This document shows positions 61,717 to 64,000 of a stretch of 64,000 bases of DNA, piece after piece (position 1 is the first letter of the stretch; each line of letters begins with the position of its first letter). This stretch comes from DATAPE01 sp034667545 (GTDB taxonomy: Bacteria; Actinomycetota; CADDZG01; WHSQ01), in contig JAXDJR010000015.1 in NCBI GenBank assembly GCA_034667545.1, forward strand, positions 1 to 64,000, written 5' to 3'. The notes under the pieces were generated by a model that was given only the letters and a program-made list of their open reading frames with translations, was not told where the DNA came from and did no database searches. The translations under genes were made by a program, and so were the position numbers.

Positions 61717-62931
61717 ATGCCACTCCAGGTCCGTACTTGCTCAGCCGAGGACATCGCCTCTTTCTTGGGGACGGTGGAGGCCGCCTTCGGTGAGGAATCG
61801 CACCTTGAGGACCTCGAGAAGGAACGACGGATCTTCGAGCCCGATCGGTGCCACTACATTGCCGACGGCGATGGGATGGTCGGAACCGCGGGGGCGTTTT
61901 CGTTCTCGATGAGCGTGCCGGGTGCCGACCTACCGACGGCGGGGGTCACGATGGTGGGCGTCTTGCCGAGCCACCGGCGTCGAGGGATCCTGACCCAGCT
62001 GATGACACATCAGCTGGGCGATGTCCACCGGAGAGGTGAGCCGCTGGCGGCGCTGTGGGCCTCCGAGGGCACGATCTATGAGCGGTTCGGGTACGCCATC
62101 GCGACGCTGCAAGGCGGGAGCGACATCGAGCGGGACCGTGCGAGGTTCCGGGATGACCCGGGACCGGTAGGTCAGACGCGGCTGCTCGCGCGCGAGGACG
62201 CGGCAAAGATCTTCGACCCGATCTACGAACAAGTACGGCGCCAACGCCCCGGGATGTATTCGCGCAACGAAGACTTCTGGTCGGTGCACACGCTGGCCGA
62301 CGCGCCCCACATTCGACGGGGCGCAGGACCGCTCTTCTGCGCCGTGCACGAGACCTCGGGACAACCGGACGCATACGCGTCCTACCGAGTGAAGCACGAC
62401 TGGACAGGAGTGTCCGAGAGCCAGCTGGTGGTTCGGGAGGCCCTGGGGATCGATGCTCGCGCCACTCGAGAGATCTGGCGATTCCTCTTTGGGATCGATC
62501 TCATGCAGAGGGTGCAAGCGCGTTCGCTGCCGATCGATCACCCGTTGTATCTCATGCTGGACGAGCCCAGGCGCTTGCGACAGACGCTGGGAGATGGCTT
62601 GTGGCTGCGCGTCGTCGATCTCGAGCTCGCCCTCCAGGCGCGTTCGTTCGCGGCTGCGGACCGGGTCGTTATCGCTATCGAAGATCCGTTGTGTCCGTGG
62701 AACAGTGGTTCGTGGCGGATCGACACGACCGGTACGAGCACCTCGGTGACGCGCACCGAAGATCCTGCTGAAATGACTTTGACACCGTCGGATCTCGGCG
62801 CCGTCTACCTGGGAGGGTTCAGCCTCGCTCAGCTTGCGAGGGCGGGCCGCGTCGAGCCGAGCGATGCCGTCGAGCGGATGGACGCGATGTTCCACACCCA
62901 CATCGCGCCCTACTGCTCGGGGACTTTCTGA
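61717..62931 (+). CDS. Eis-like GNAT acetyltransferase
   Basis: 404 residues. The N-terminal GNAT domain has TMVGVLPSHRRRGILTQLMTHQL (acetyl-CoA loop R-R-x-G-I/A) and LWASEGTIYERFGYAIAT, and the C-terminus is the SCP2-like part of the Eis/enhanced-intracellular-survival family (VYLGGFSLAQLARAGRV). Such enzymes acetylate amines, including aminoglycosides in mycobacteria, but natural substrates are unclear. It stands alone between comEA and leuS. Confidence 0.9.
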   Translation: MPLQVRTCSAEDIASFLGTVEAAFGEESHLEDLEKERRIFEPDRCHYIADGDGMVGTAGAFSFSMSVPGADLPTAGVTMVGVLPSHRRRGILTQLMTHQLGDVHRRGEPLAALWASEGTIYERFGYAIATLQGGSDIERDRARFRDDPGPVGQTRLLAREDAAKIFDPIYEQVRRQRPGMYSRNEDFWSVHTLADAPHIRRGAGPLFCAVHETSGQPDAYASYRVKHDWTGVSESQLVVREALGIDARATREIWRFLFGIDLMQRVQARSLPIDHPLYLMLDEPRRLRQTLGDGLWLRVVDLELALQARSFAAADRVVIAIEDPLCPWNSGSWRIDTTGTSTSVTRTEDPAEMTLTPSDLGAVYLGGFSLAQLARAGRVEPSDAVERMDAMFHTHIAPYCSGTF

Positions 62932-63047
62932 TATCCGGTTTGTGGTCGAGAAGTGAAACCTCCAGAAGTAACTGAGGCGCGCAGGAAACGGGGACTTCAG
63001 ATTCCGCATGGGGATACCACCTCAGAGGAGGCCGAGCCCTCGTCAGA

Positions 63048-64000
63048 TCACACCACCAGGGAGATCAGCTTCGGCGGCTTGATGATGATCTTGGACGGCT
63101 CACCACCGTCGAGGTAGCTGCGGACCTTGTCGGAGGAGAGAGCCAGCTCTTTCATCTCTGACTCCGCGATATCCGGCGCGACCGACAGCGTGTCCCGCAC
63201 CTTGCCGTTGACCTGAATCACCATCGTCACCTCTTGCTCCGAGGCAAGTGCGGGATCGAACTCCGGCCACATCTCCTTGTGTATCGATGTCTCGTGCCCG
63301 AGGCGGTGCCATTGCTCCTCGGTGATGTAAGGGGCCATCGGCGCCAGCATCTTGAGCAAGGCTTCCACCAGCTCTCGAACCATAGGTCCCCCGCCGCCCT
63401 CAGCTTGATAGCGGTAAGCGTGATTGACCAACTCCATCAACCGGGCGATGGCGGTGTTGAACGAGAACCCCTGATAGTCCTTGGTGACGATCTTGATGGT
63501 CCTGTGGATGTGTCTCCGTAGCTCGGTCTCGGCAGCGCCGTCGCCTGCGTCCGCAGCGGCTTCCTGCACCTGCTCGCATAAGCGCCACACCCGTTGGAGC
63601 CAGGGAAAGGTCACCCGTCCGATCGCGGTCACCCCTTCTTCGGGCCAGTCGATCGCTTGTTCGGCGGGGCCGAAGAAGAGCAGGTACAGGCGTAGTGAGT
63701 CTGCTCCATACAGATCGAGTGCCGCACTGGCCTCGACGATATTGCCGCGCGACTTGGACATCTTCTTTCCGCCCATCGTCACGACTCCGTGGTTGAGCAT
63801 GTTCGGATACGGCTCCGGGTCTCGAACCATGCCCATGTCCATCATCACCTTCTGAAAGAAGCGGGCATAGATGAGGTGGCCGACCGCGTGTTCGATGCCT
63901 CCCGTGTATTGATCGGTCGGCATCCATGCATCTGACTTCGCGCGGTCGAAGGGAGCGTGGTCGTTGTGCGGATCCAGATACCGATGGAAGTACCAAGACG
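63048..64000 (-). CDS. leuS: Leucyl-tRNA synthetase, C-terminal part (gene cut by the window)
   Basis: The last 317 codons or so of leuS; the start lies beyond 64000. The frame continues unbroken to the window edge (SWYFHRYLDPHND, part of the class I core) and contains HAVGHLIYARFFQKVM, the KMSKS loop KKMSKSRGN, the ALDLYGADSLRLYLLF helix and the anticodon-binding C-terminus with VIQVNGKVRDTLSV. It charges tRNA-Leu. A 116-nt gap separates it from the acetyltransferase. Confidence 0.96.
   Translation of the reverse strand, partial: SWYFHRYLDPHNDHAPFDRAKSDAWMPTDQYTGGIEHAVGHLIYARFFQKVMMDMGMVRDPEPYPNMLNHGVVTMGGKKMSKSRGNIVEASAALDLYGADSLRLYLLFFGPAEQAIDWPEEGVTAIGRVTFPWLQRVWRLCEQVQEAAADAGDGAAETELRRHIHRTIKIVTKDYQGFSFNTAIARLMELVNHAYRYQAEGGGGPMVRELVEALLKMLAPMAPYITEEQWHRLGHETSIHKEMWPEFDPALASEQEVTMVIQVNGKVRDTLSVAPDIAESEMKELALSSDKVRSYLDGGEPSKIIIKPPKLISLVV

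Noticed and set aside
1..64000. CRISPR arrays, insertion sequences, prophage
   Set aside because: No regularly spaced repeats, transposase, integrase or phage structural gene was seen.

Overview
The window reads as chromosome from an uncultured, monoderm, high-GC actinobacterium (Actinomycetota). I infer this from the gene order hrcA-dnaJ-rsmE-mtaB-HIT-phoH-ybeY-corC-era, single-chain glycyl-tRNA synthetase next to a DUF1416 protein, a BldD-like regulator, an LPXTG sortase substrate, frequent GTG/TTG starts and TAnnnT -10 boxes close to start codons. No rRNA operon, CRISPR array, insertion sequence or prophage is visible.

Bases 1-1800: the end of a probable exported protein, then about 1.3 kb with no intact gene (only a 44-codon remnant resembling a TolB-type propeller blade), ending at tRNA-Met(CAT). 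Bases 2019-7146: a drug/lipid-type ABC-2 exporter pair, a BldD-like regulator that keeps the four c-di-GMP contact residues, a soluble histidine kinase overlapping a NarL-type response regulator that seems to start at ATC, and a 101-residue LPXTG protein.

Bases 7330-28181 form a surface-polysaccharide locus of the Wzx/Wzy type: two GT4 glycosyltransferases, a GDP-mannose 3,5-epimerase homologue with both catalytic residues, a fused Wzz/BY-kinase chain-length regulator, an ATP-grasp enzyme, a nucleotidyltransferase-like protein, a P-loop kinase, an APH-fold kinase, a flippase, an O-antigen ligase/polymerase, three different sulfotransferases, a two-TM DUF4012 protein, a WecG/TagA transferase and a WbaP-type initiating phosphotransferase. 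The expected product is a sulfated glycan exported by the flippase and attached or polymerised outside. The initiating transferase is translationally coupled to a second NarL-type regulator that sits behind a second soluble histidine kinase, so two paralogous two-component systems bracket the locus.

Bases 30562-42674: tRNA-Asn, a small membrane protein, rpoD-dnaG-dgt, ppdK-DUF1416-glyS (all overlapping by 4 nt), an MscS-type channel, an XRE regulator, and uppS-recO. Bases 42782-57585 (minus strand) are a long housekeeping run: a cold-shock-like protein and an ABC-2 pair placed between recO and era, then corC, ybeY, phoH, HIT, mtaB, rsmE, dnaJ, hrcA (behind a CIRCE operator), a zinc-ribbon protein, a GAF/HD-GYP protein, hemW and lepA. 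Bases 57656-64000: rpsT, holA with two small coupled genes, a comEC that lacks its nuclease domain, comEA, an Eis-like acetyltransferase and the 3' part of leuS running off the window.

The most interesting material is the sulfated-polysaccharide locus with its unusual ATP-grasp/kinase module, its two flanking two-component systems, and the probable c-di-GMP link (BldD-like receptor plus HD-GYP protein).
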